Assembly: GCA_002347405.1 (NCBI GenBank)
Contig: DDXB01000008.1
Location: forward strand, 1-15,698
Length of the DNA stretch: 15,698 nucleotides
Source of the DNA: Rhodocyclaceae bacterium UBA2271
GTDB taxonomy: Bacteria; Pseudomonadota; Gammaproteobacteria; Burkholderiales; Rhodocyclaceae
Direction of reading: 5' to 3'
Positions 6,064-13,905 of the stretch are shown in pieces (the stretch's first letter is position 1; each line of letters begins with the position of its first letter). The notes under the pieces were generated by a model, which had not been told where the DNA came from, searched no databases, and was given only the letters and a program-made list of their open reading frames with translations. The position numbers were made by a program, and so were the translations under genes.

Positions 6064-7215
6064 ATGGAACTAGAAAAGCAAGCTAATCAACCCGTTGTCA
6101 AGGAAGAGGGCGCGGCACGCCGCAAGTTCCTCAAGGCGGCAGTCGGCGGCACCGCGGGTGCGGCAATTGTCGGTTTTCCGATGATTTCGGTGGCGCAATC
6201 TCCGATAGTGTTCAAGATGCAAGGGGCTTGGGGTGCCAAGGACGTCTTCAACGAGATGGCCGAGGAATACGTCAAGCGCGTCAATGAAATGGCCGGTGGC
6301 CGCCTGCGCATCGACTATCTGATTGGCGGGGCGGTGGTGAAGCCCTTCGAAGTGATGGAAGCGACCTCCAAGGGCGTGATCGATGGCGCCCACTCGGTTG
6401 CGGTCTACTGGTACGGCAAGAGCAAGGTGGCCTCGCTGTTCGGGTCCGGCCCGATCACCGGCTGCGACGCCGCCCAGAACCTGGCCTGGATTCACAAGGA
6501 AGGCCAGCCTTTCTACGAAGAATTGATGAAGAAACTCGGACTTGACGTGGTCGGCTTCTTCGCCATGCCGATGCCGACCCAGCCGCTGGGCTGGTTCAAG
6601 AAGCCGATCAAGTCTGCCGCCGAACTGAAAGGGCTCAAGTACCGCACCGTGGGCCTGGCTGCCGACCTGATGCAGGAACTTGGTGCCAGGGTGACCCAGT
6701 TGCCGGGCGGCGAGATCGTGCCGGCGATGGAACGCGGCGTGATCGATGCCTTCGAGTTCAACAACCCGACTTCCGACCGGCGTTTCGGCGCCCAGGACGT
6801 GGCCAAGAACTACATGATGGGCAGCTATCACCAGGCGATGGAATTCTTCGAAATCATCTTCAACAAGAAGAAATACGATGCGTTGCCGAAGGATCTACAG
6901 GCGCTGTTGAAGTACTCGGCCGAGGCGGCATCCACTTCAAACTTCGCGCTGGCGATGGACAACTACTCCAAGGATCTGCAGGAACTCAAGACCAAGGATA
7001 AGGTGAACATCCTGCGCACGCCGCAAGACGTCTTCGACGTGCAGATCAAGGCCTGGGACAAGATCGTCGCGAAGCTTGAAGCCGAGGATCCCTTCTTCAA
7101 GAAGGTGTGGGAATCGCAGAAGGCGTGGGCCAAGCGGGTCGGCTACTATCACTTCTTCAACGAAGCCAACTACAAGCTGGCTTACGAGCATATCCACGGC
7201 AAGCTCGGCTTCTGA
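6064..7215 (+). CDS. dctP: TRAP transporter solute-binding protein, DctP family (COG4663/TakP-FcbT1-like)
   Basis: The product (383 residues) is the periplasmic receptor of a tripartite ATP-independent transporter. It carries a twin-arginine signal: ARRKFLK at residues 18-24, then a hydrophobic stretch ending in SVAQS near residue 44. Tat export implies folding or dimerisation before translocation, seen in some TRAP receptors of this branch. The DctP-type ligand-binding arginine is probably R194 (LKYRTVG). The segment GGEIVPAMERGVIDAFEF (216-232) corresponds to the region of TakP that carries the Glu-Trp pair at the substrate/sodium site; here it reads Glu231-Phe232. The relatives bind 2-oxo acids or aromatic carboxylates, so an organic-acid ligand is likely but unproven. 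The ATG is chosen from GAGGAG 6 bases upstream; a longer frame from 5971 has no ribosome site. A strong stem-loop follows the stop codon before the permease genes. Confidence 0.9.
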   Translation: MELEKQANQPVVKEEGAARRKFLKAAVGGTAGAAIVGFPMISVAQSPIVFKMQGAWGAKDVFNEMAEEYVKRVNEMAGGRLRIDYLIGGAVVKPFEVMEATSKGVIDGAHSVAVYWYGKSKVASLFGSGPITGCDAAQNLAWIHKEGQPFYEELMKKLGLDVVGFFAMPMPTQPLGWFKKPIKSAAELKGLKYRTVGLAADLMQELGARVTQLPGGEIVPAMERGVIDAFEFNNPTSDRRFGAQDVAKNYMMGSYHQAMEFFEIIFNKKKYDALPKDLQALLKYSAEAASTSNFALAMDNYSKDLQELKTKDKVNILRTPQDVFDVQIKAWDKIVAKLEAEDPFFKKVWESQKAWAKRVGYYHFFNEANYKLAYEHIHGKLGF

Positions 7216-7251
7216 ACGGACGCCTTCACTTGATGTAATTGTGTAAAACCA

Positions 7252-7281
7252 CGGCGGGAAGTGCTTCGGTACTCCCCGCCG
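7252..7281 (+). other. Stable stem-loop between the TRAP receptor and permease genes
   Basis: A 13-bp stem (7252-7264 with 7269-7281, one A-C mismatch and one G-T pair) closes a TTCG loop with C and G flanks, the very stable cUUCGg tetraloop. Only a short T run (CGTTTC) follows. In many transporter operons such a hairpin ends part of the transcripts or protects the upstream mRNA 3' end, so that the binding protein is made in excess over the membrane subunits. Here it lies in the only sizeable gap (87 bp) of the TRAP gene set. Confidence 0.7.
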
Positions 7282-7302
7282 CGTTTCATGGGGCGGATCC
7301 AT

Positions 7303-7917
7303 ATGTCCATTCAATCGCTGCTGCATGGCATCGACCAGTTGTCGAAATCGGTCGGACATGCTTTTGCCTGGTGCATCGTCATCCTGACGCTGGGCACCTC
7401 ATATGAGGTCTTCGTTCGCTACGTATTGAACGATCCCACCAGTTGGGCCTTCGACATGAGCTACATCCTCTATGGCGCACTCTTCCTGATGTCTGGCGCC
7501 TACGCCCTGTCGCGCAACGCGCATGTGCGCGGCGACATTTTCTTCCGGCTGATGCCGCCCCGGGTTCAGGGCAGGCTGGAGTTTGTACTCTACATCTTCT
7601 TCTTTTTTCCCGGCGTCATTGCCCTGATGTACTCAGGCTGGAGCTACGCCATGGATTCGATGCGCATCGGCGAGGTGAGCGTCAACAGCCCGATCGGCGT
7701 GCCGATCTGGCAACTCAAACTGATCATCCCGGCGGCGGGTGCCTTGTTGTTCCTGCAGGGGATCGCCGAGATGCTGCGCTGCATCGTCTGCATCCGCACC
7801 GGCGAATGGCCGGCGCGGCTGCATGATGTCGAGGAAATGGAAACGGCGATATTGCACCAGCTTGAGAATGAGAAAAGCATGGATCACGACGCGGCGCTGC
7901 CGGGAGAGAGCAAATGA
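7303..7917 (+). CDS. dctQ: TRAP transporter small permease subunit (DctQ family)
   Basis: The product is 204 residues with four predicted transmembrane helices, at about residues 19-35, 50-68, 90-108 and 139-157. Motifs typical of DctQ are SYEVFVRYVLNDPTSWAFD after helix 1, RNAHVRGDIFF, GEVSVNSPIGVPIWQLK and FLQGIAEMLR. The subunit pairs with the large DctM subunit in the inner membrane and helps dock the receptor. The ATG at 7303 has GGCGGA 5 bases upstream. The ATG at 7288 and the frame opening at 7261 overlap the stem-loop and have no ribosome site. The stop overlaps the dctM start in ATGA (7914-7917), showing translational coupling and a fixed subunit ratio. The long C-terminal tail after helix 4 is hydrophilic and acidic (VEEMETAILHQLENEK), probably cytoplasmic. 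Confidence 0.9.
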   Translation: MSIQSLLHGIDQLSKSVGHAFAWCIVILTLGTSYEVFVRYVLNDPTSWAFDMSYILYGALFLMSGAYALSRNAHVRGDIFFRLMPPRVQGRLEFVLYIFFFFPGVIALMYSGWSYAMDSMRIGEVSVNSPIGVPIWQLKLIIPAAGALLFLQGIAEMLRCIVCIRTGEWPARLHDVEEMETAILHQLENEKSMDHDAALPGESK

Positions 7918-9263
7918 CGGACCCGCAAATTGCCCTGCTGATGCTGGGTTCGTTCGTCTTCGTCATCCTGCTCGGCTTTCCGATCGCCTTCACGCTGATG
8001 GCGATGGGCGTCGGCTTCGGTTATTACGCCTACTTCCAGCCCGACCAGGCCTTCTTCGACAGCCGGGTGTTCTACCTGCTGACGCAGAACACCTTCAGCG
8101 TCATGAACAACGACGTGCTGGTGTCGATACCCCTGTTCCTCTTCATGGGGTACATCGTCGAACGCGCGAATATCCTGGATCGCCTGTTCCTTAGCCTGCA
8201 ACTGGCATTTCGTGCCGTTCCGGGCGCCATGGCGATTGCCGCGCTGATCACCTGCGCGCTGTTTGCCACCGCCACCGGTATTGTCGGCGCCGTGGTGACG
8301 CTGATGGGGCTGCTCGCCCTGCCGGCCATGCTCAAGGCCGGTTACGACCAGAAGCTCTCGACCGGCGTGATCGCCGCCGGCGGCACCCTGGGCATCCTCA
8401 TCCCGCCCTCGATCATGCTGATTGTGTATGGGGCGACCTCGGCGGTTTCGGTGGTCAAGCTCTACGCGGCGGCGCTGATTCCCGGCATGTTGCTGGCCGG
8501 TCTGTACATGATCTATGTGGTGACGCGGGTGGTGATCAATCCATCCCTGGCGCCAAAGCTGCCGCCCGAGGCGTACAAGGACGTCTCCTGGGCTCAGGTT
8601 TTCGTGTTGCTGGCCAAGGCCTTCATGCCGCTGGCGGTGCTGATCATGTCGGTACTGGGCGCCATTTTGTTCGGCCTGGCCACGCCAAGCGAAGCGGCTG
8701 CTATCGGTGCGCTGGGTGGCACGCTGCTGGCGGCGGCCTATCGCGCCCTGACCTGGGGACGCCTCAAGGAGGCGGTGTTCCTGACGGCGCGCACCACGGC
8801 CATGGTGTGCTGGCTGTTTGTCGGCTCCTGGACCTTCTCGTCGGTGTTTTCCTACCTCGGTGGCGAAGGGCTGATCAAGGATTTCGTGCTGAGCCTGGAC
8901 CTGAACACGATCACCTTCCTGCTGCTCACCCAGCTGATCATCTTCATCCTCGGCTGGCCGCTGGAGTGGAGCGAGATCATCATCATCTTCGTGCCGATCT
9001 TCCTGCCGCTCCTGGCGCACTTCAACGTCGACCCGATGTTCTTCGGCATCCTGATTGCCCTCAACCTGCAGACCTCGTTCCTCACTCCACCAATGGCGAT
9101 GTCGGCCTTCTACCTGAAAGGCGTGGCACCGAAACACGTCCAGCTGGTGACCATCTTCAAGGGCTGCCTGCCATTCCTGAGCATGGTGTTCGTGGCGATG
9201 GCCGCAATTTATATCTTCCCGCAACTGGTCTATTGGTTGCCTGATCTGCTCTATAGCAACTGA
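7914..9263 (+). CDS. dctM: TRAP transporter large permease subunit (DctM family)
   Basis: The product (449 residues, about 11-12 hydrophobic helices) is the transport channel of the TRAP system and uses a sodium gradient. Family landmarks are visible: LGILIPPSIMLIVYG from about residue 159, TPSEAAAIGALGG near 257, LGWPLEWSEIIIIFVPIFLPL near 345, and LNLQTSFLTPPMAMSAFYLKG near 384. The hydrophilic loop before KDVSWAQ (about 205-225) is where these proteins usually have a cytoplasmic break between two halves. The sequence looks most like the COG4664 group that accompanies COG4663 receptors. It overlaps the small-permease gene by 4 bases and has a GGGAGAGAG ribosome site at 7902-7910. The amidase gene starts 22 bases after its stop, so transport and hydrolysis are likely co-expressed. 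Confidence 0.93.
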   Translation: MTDPQIALLMLGSFVFVILLGFPIAFTLMAMGVGFGYYAYFQPDQAFFDSRVFYLLTQNTFSVMNNDVLVSIPLFLFMGYIVERANILDRLFLSLQLAFRAVPGAMAIAALITCALFATATGIVGAVVTLMGLLALPAMLKAGYDQKLSTGVIAAGGTLGILIPPSIMLIVYGATSAVSVVKLYAAALIPGMLLAGLYMIYVVTRVVINPSLAPKLPPEAYKDVSWAQVFVLLAKAFMPLAVLIMSVLGAILFGLATPSEAAAIGALGGTLLAAAYRALTWGRLKEAVFLTARTTAMVCWLFVGSWTFSSVFSYLGGEGLIKDFVLSLDLNTITFLLLTQLIIFILGWPLEWSEIIIIFVPIFLPLLAHFNVDPMFFGILIALNLQTSFLTPPMAMSAFYLKGVAPKHVQLVTIFKGCLPFLSMVFVAMAAIYIFPQLVYWLPDLLYSN

Positions 9264-9285
9264 TACACAGAGACAAGAGAACGCC

Positions 9286-10611
9286 ATGGATAAACTCAAC
9301 TGGCTGGGCGCACGACAGGCGGCACAAGGCATCCGGGACGGCCTGTTTTCTTCCGAAGACCTGGTGCGGGCCTGCATCGAGCACATCCAGGCCCGCGAAC
9401 CCGAGGTGCAGGCCTGGGCTTTCTTCGACCCTGAACATGCCATCGGGCAGGCGCGCAGAGCGGATGAATGGCGTGCAGCCGGCAAGCCGCTGGGGTTGCT
9501 GCACGGTGTTCCGGTCGGCATCAAGGACATCATCGACACCGGTGACATGCCGACCGAGGACGGCACGCCGCTCCATGCCGGACGCACGCCGTGGCATGAC
9601 GCCAAGGTGGTCGATCTGCTGCGTGCCGCCGGGGCGGTCATCATGGGCAAGACGGTGACCACCGAACTGGCGACCTATGCACCGGGCAAGACACGCAACC
9701 CGCACAATCCGGAGCACACGCCCGGCGGCTCGTCGAGCGGTTCCGCGGCGGCGGTGGCGGACGGCATGGTGCCGCTGGCATTGGGTACCCAGACCAATGG
9801 TTCATTGATCCGGCCCGCCGCCTATTGCGGCGTGTTCGGCTTCAAACCCAGCCGTGGCCTGATCTCGCGCCAGGGCATCCTGTGTCAATCGGCGCATCTG
9901 GATCAGCCGGGTGGCTTTGCGCGCAGCGTGGAGGACCTGGCCTTGCTGGGTGAGGTGTTGTGTGTTTACGATGCCGATGAGCCGGGCATGGTGCCGCGCG
10001 CCGGCATGCCCCTGCAGCGGGTCTGTGATGAACAGCCACCGTTGCCCCCCAAGCTGGCGTTTATCAAGACGCCGTTGTGGGCCCGGGCTGACGCCGACGT
10101 GCAGGACGGCTTCGGCGAACTGGTCGAGCATCTTGGTGAACAGGTCGGCGAGTTCGTGATGCCTGATTCGGCCAACCAGGCCCTCGACTGGCATATAACC
10201 ATCATGGAGGCGGAGATCGCCTCCAACTACGCGGCCGACTATGCGCGCGGCGGTGAGAAGATGTCCACTTCGCTGCGCGAGCAGATCGAGCGCGGGCGCA
10301 ACATCAAGGCGGTGGATTACCTGGAGGCCTTGGCGCGCATGCCGCTGGTGACCGAGGCGCTTGACGAGGTCTTTGATCGTTACGATGCCATCCTGACCCC
10401 GGCGGTTCCGGGCGCCGCGCCACACGGGCTCGACTCCACGGGCAGCCCGATGTTTTGCACGCTGTGGAGCTATTGCGGCATGCCGGCCATCAGCCTGCCG
10501 CTGCTGCAGGCCGGCAACGGCCTGCCGGTGGGCGTGCAACTGGTGGGTCGGGTCGGCGACGATGCCCGCTTGCTGAGAACGGCACGCTGGCTGGTCGGAT
10601 TGGTCGCATAA
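9286..10611 (+). CDS. Amidase-signature family hydrolase
   Basis: The product (441 residues) belongs to the Ser-cisSer-Lys amidases, which hydrolyse a carboxamide to a carboxylate and ammonia; it has no signal peptide and is probably cytoplasmic. The full catalytic triad is visible: K80 in VGIKDIIDTGDMPTEDG, cis-Ser S149 in GGSSSGSAAAVA, and nucleophile S173 in GTQTNGSLIRPAAYCG. The S149-S173 spacing of 24 equals that of FAAH (217/241). The GTQTNGS form, rather than GTDTGGS, is common in stand-alone bacterial amidases and argues against GatA. No gatB or gatC is nearby. The gene follows the large TRAP permease by 22 bp, so the imported solute is either its substrate or closely related. Small aliphatic, aryl or hydroxy amides are all possible. 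The product ends soon after the last strand, slightly short for the family but apparently intact. Confidence 0.9.
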   Translation: MDKLNWLGARQAAQGIRDGLFSSEDLVRACIEHIQAREPEVQAWAFFDPEHAIGQARRADEWRAAGKPLGLLHGVPVGIKDIIDTGDMPTEDGTPLHAGRTPWHDAKVVDLLRAAGAVIMGKTVTTELATYAPGKTRNPHNPEHTPGGSSSGSAAAVADGMVPLALGTQTNGSLIRPAAYCGVFGFKPSRGLISRQGILCQSAHLDQPGGFARSVEDLALLGEVLCVYDADEPGMVPRAGMPLQRVCDEQPPLPPKLAFIKTPLWARADADVQDGFGELVEHLGEQVGEFVMPDSANQALDWHITIMEAEIASNYAADYARGGEKMSTSLREQIERGRNIKAVDYLEALARMPLVTEALDEVFDRYDAILTPAVPGAAPHGLDSTGSPMFCTLWSYCGMPAISLPLLQAGNGLPVGVQLVGRVGDDARLLRTARWLVGLVA

Positions 10612-10639
10612 CAATGAATGCGTGGAAAGTGAGGATGCG

Positions 10640-10807
10640 ATGAACTTCAAATCGTTTGCCGGCCTGATCGGCTTGGTGTTGCTGGTGGGGTTTCTGCTGC
10701 CGCCAGCGCTGAAGCTCAAGAATATTGCGCTGGGCGTGGTGATACTGATCGGTGTGGGGATGGCCGCCTACGAATTCATCGAGAGCCTGCGCAACCAGGA
10801 CGATTGA
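10640..10807 (+). CDS. Small two-helix membrane protein of unknown function
   Basis: This 55-residue protein sits between the amidase and dehydrogenase genes. GAGG (10631-10634) lies 5 bases before the ATG; an in-frame GTG at 10622 would add six residues without a ribosome site. Two hydrophobic helices are clear: about residues 6-21 (FAGLIGLVLLVGFLLP) and 28-44 (NIALGVVILIGVGMAAY), joined by a basic turn (PALKLKN). The tail is acidic (EFIESLRNQDD). By the positive-inside rule the basic turn should face the cytoplasm, with both ends outside, though with so few charges this is tentative. I do not recognise the family. Spacing (28 bp before, 11 bp after) and the ribosome site support real expression within the operon. 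It could stabilise the TRAP permease or anchor a cytoplasmic enzyme, but neither role is shown. Confidence 0.72.
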   Translation: MNFKSFAGLIGLVLLVGFLLPPALKLKNIALGVVILIGVGMAAYEFIESLRNQDD

Positions 10808-10818
10808 AAGGTATCAGC

Positions 10819-11799
10819 ATGAAAGACAAGGTACTGGTCAGTCGGGCAGTCTTCCCGGAAGTGATCGAGCATCTCGGTGCGCATTTCGAGGTTGATTGTC
10901 ACGACGTCGATGCGGCATTGCCGCCAGCCGAGTTGGCGGCGCGCCTGGCTGACAAGCGGGGTGCCCTGACCCTGATCTCCGATCGCATCGATGCGGCGGT
11001 GCTGGCGTGTGCGCCTGGCCTCAAGGCGGTCTGCAACGTTGCGGTTGGCTATAACAACCTTGATCTGGCCGCGCTCAGTCGGGCCGGCGTCATGGCCACC
11101 AACACACCCGGTGTGCTCGACGACACCACCGCCGACATCGCCTGGGCGCTGCTGTTGTCATCGGCGCGCCATGTGGTTGCCGCCGACAAATGGGTACGTG
11201 CCGGTCAGTGGGCCGGCTGGAAATTTCACGACGACTGGCTCGGCAATGATGTGCATCACGCCACGTTGGGCATTCTCGGCATGGGCCGTATCGGCCAGGC
11301 CGTGGCGCGCCGTGCCGCCGGTTTCGATATGCCGGTGATTTATCACAACCGCTCACGCTTGTCGGCAGCTGACGAATGCGCCTGTAACGCCAAATGGGTG
11401 GAGAAAGATGACCTGCTCAGGCAGGCTGACTTTCTGGTGCTGATGTTGCCCTATTCGCCGGCAACGCACCATGCCATTGCCGCGGCAGAATTGGCCTTGA
11501 TGAAGCCGACCGCGCACCTGATCAACGTCGCGCGGGGTGGCATTGTCGACGACGCCGCCCTGATCGAGACCTTGCAACAGCAGCGCATCGCCGGAGCCGG
11601 TCTTGACGTGTTCGAGAACGAACCCGCACTGGACAAGCGCTTCCTTGCACTCGATAACGTCGTGCTGACGCCGCATATCGGCTCGTCTTCGCGGGCGACG
11701 CGCATGCGCATGGCCATGCTCGCCGCCGACAATCTGATCGCTGCCCTGACCGGGCAGCGTCCGCCCAACCTGCTCAATCCGGAAGTGCTCGGCGCCTGA
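10819..11799 (+). CDS. D-2-hydroxyacid dehydrogenase (NAD(P)-dependent, GhrB-like)
   Basis: The product (326 residues) is a D-isomer-specific 2-hydroxyacid dehydrogenase that interconverts a 2-oxo acid and a D-2-hydroxy acid in the cytoplasm. The dinucleotide loop GMGRIG is at residues 154-159. The catalytic trio is complete: R239 (NVARGGIVDD), E268 (DVFENEP) and H286 (LTPHIGSSS). The upstream motif NVAVGYNNLDL and the NTPGVLDDTTADIAWAL segment resemble glyoxylate/hydroxypyruvate reductase B and 2-ketogluconate reductase. The ATG at 10819 is 7 bases after AAGG (10808-10811); a TTG at 10804 overlapping the previous stop is less likely. It is the last gene of the operon, converging on mmsA with 37 bp between stops. 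The presumed role is redox conversion of the acid left after amidase action, but the actual substrate is unknown. Confidence 0.9.
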   Translation: MKDKVLVSRAVFPEVIEHLGAHFEVDCHDVDAALPPAELAARLADKRGALTLISDRIDAAVLACAPGLKAVCNVAVGYNNLDLAALSRAGVMATNTPGVLDDTTADIAWALLLSSARHVVAADKWVRAGQWAGWKFHDDWLGNDVHHATLGILGMGRIGQAVARRAAGFDMPVIYHNRSRLSAADECACNAKWVEKDDLLRQADFLVLMLPYSPATHHAIAAAELALMKPTAHLINVARGGIVDDAALIETLQQQRIAGAGLDVFENEPALDKRFLALDNVVLTPHIGSSSRATRMRMAMLAADNLIAALTGQRPPNLLNPEVLGA

Positions 11800-11813
11800 G
11801 CGAGTCTCGCTGA

Positions 11814-11830
11814 AGCGCCGCCGGGGCGCT
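11814..11830. terminator. Possible weak bidirectional terminator hairpin between convergent genes
   Basis: AGCGCC (11814-11819) pairs with GGCGCT (11825-11830) around a 5-base loop in the 37-bp gap between the convergent dehydrogenase and mmsA stops. Neither side is followed by a T-tract, so termination may be inefficient or Rho-dependent. Confidence 0.3.
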
Positions 11831-11836
11831 GTCGGG

Positions 11837-13360
<1,524 letters not shown>

Positions 13361-13451
13361 CAGGTGTTCTCCTTGGGATGTCGTTTGCCATGACCGCATC
13401 GGTCGATGCCACACGTTCGTAATGCTGAACGGCGTGCAATGCTATGTATCA

Positions 13452-13480
13452 ATTCTTATGGGTGAAGAGGCCGCTGTCAA
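13452..13480 (-). promoter_or_regulatory. Candidate mmsA promoter
   Basis: On the minus strand a perfect TTGACA (13480-13475) and AAGAAT (13457-13452, 4 of 6) are separated by 17 bases, about 90 bases before the mmsA start. The intervening leader (13361-13451) contains two AGCATT repeats (minus strand) but no obvious riboswitch or attenuator. Confidence 0.4.
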
Positions 13481-13650
13481 GCAACAATTGGCATCACGCA
13501 TTGGCCGTCAAGCCGGCGGTCGGCTGGCCGCCTACAGTGCTCCGCACACCGGAGAATCGTCGTATGTCTGCCGCCGATCTTTTTCCCGCTGCCGGCGCCG
13601 CACAGCCGCTGCGGATTAGCCTGAAATACGCAGCGTTTGCGCCGGGCCAA

Positions 13651-13738
13651 TCCCTCTCTCCCGACCTCTCTCCCAGCGGGAGAGAGGAGGCAGATAGCTT
13701 CCCTCTCCCGCTTGCGGGAGAGGGATTGAGGGAGAGGG
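13651..13738. repeat. REP-like double hairpin (CCCTCTCCC family)
   Basis: Two adjacent perfect hairpins are visible: CCTCTCTCCC (13665-13674) with GGGAGAGAGG (13678-13687), and CCCTCTCCCGC (13701-13711) with GCGGGAGAGGG (13714-13724). The outer segments CCCTCTCTCC (about 13652-13661) and GGGAGAGGG (13730-13738) can close both into a larger stem. Purine-rich/pyrimidine-rich hairpins of this kind are common dispersed intergenic repeats in proteobacterial genomes. Copy number in this genome cannot be seen here. Confidence 0.7.
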
Positions 13739-13832
13739 CTGCCAAGCAAACGCGGCACGCGCCGCCAGGCGCAACCCGCACAGGCATCCGATCGAAGCAC
13801 CCCGTGATACGCGAGCGCAGCGAGCTGTTAAG

Positions 13833-13861
13833 CCCCCCCCCGCGAGGGGGGCAAAGGGGGG
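13833..13861. repeat. C-run/G-run intergenic module, recJ downstream side
   Basis: Nine C (13833-13841), a CGCGA-like turn, six G (13846-13851), CAAA, six G (13856-13861), then CGGG. The C run can pair with either G run, and the G-rich strand has closely spaced G tracts able in principle to form a quadruplex. A closely similar arrangement lies at 15665-15698 on the other side of recJ. Confidence 0.6.
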
Positions 13862-13868
13862 CGGGCGT

Positions 13869-13904
13869 TTTCATGATCGGGGGAGCTTGCCCCCGATCAT
13901 GAAA
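13869..13904 (-). terminator. Perfect 15-bp inverted repeat just after the recJ stop, probable 3'-end hairpin
   Basis: TTTCATGATCGGGGG (13869-13883) is exactly complementary to CCCCCGATCATGAAA (13890-13904), with a 6-base loop. It begins one base beyond the recJ stop codon (13906-13908). Because the stem itself ends in A residues on either strand, no U-tract follows. It is therefore not a textbook intrinsic terminator, but it is well placed to stabilise or define the recJ mRNA 3' end. Confidence 0.55.
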
Positions 13905-13905
13905 G

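Larger units (their letters stand above)
13361..13905. other. 545-bp gene-free region between mmsA and recJ
   Basis: From mmsA outward this holds the leader and promoter of mmsA (to about 13480), about 170 bp with no clear signal, a REP-like double hairpin (13651-13738), about 90 bp without structure, a C-run/G-run module (13833-13861), and a perfect 15-bp inverted repeat (13869-13904) directly after the recJ stop. An ATG at 13564 with GGAGAA upstream opens a frame to 13902, but most of it translates the repeats, so I do not call a gene. Confidence 0.65.

Noticed and set aside
7884..9662. 592-codon open frame on the minus strand opposite dctM and the amidase gene
   Set aside because: It lies fully antisense to two well-supported genes, its translation is rich in His, Arg, Gln and Glu with no domain, and it has no ribosome site. 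High GC codon bias keeps this antisense frame open.
9286..10611. GatA subunit of the tRNA amidotransferase
   Set aside because: The gene lacks adjacent gatB and gatC, carries the GTQTNGS variant of the nucleophile motif, and belongs to a transporter operon; a stand-alone amidase fits better.
13564..13902. Open frame starting at an ATG with GGAGAA 8-9 bases upstream, between mmsA and recJ
   Set aside because: Only the first 28 or so residues are outside repeats; the rest translates the REP-like and G-run elements (SLSPDLSPSGRE, PLAGEGLRERA), a familiar spurious pattern. A truncated gene start cannot be excluded.
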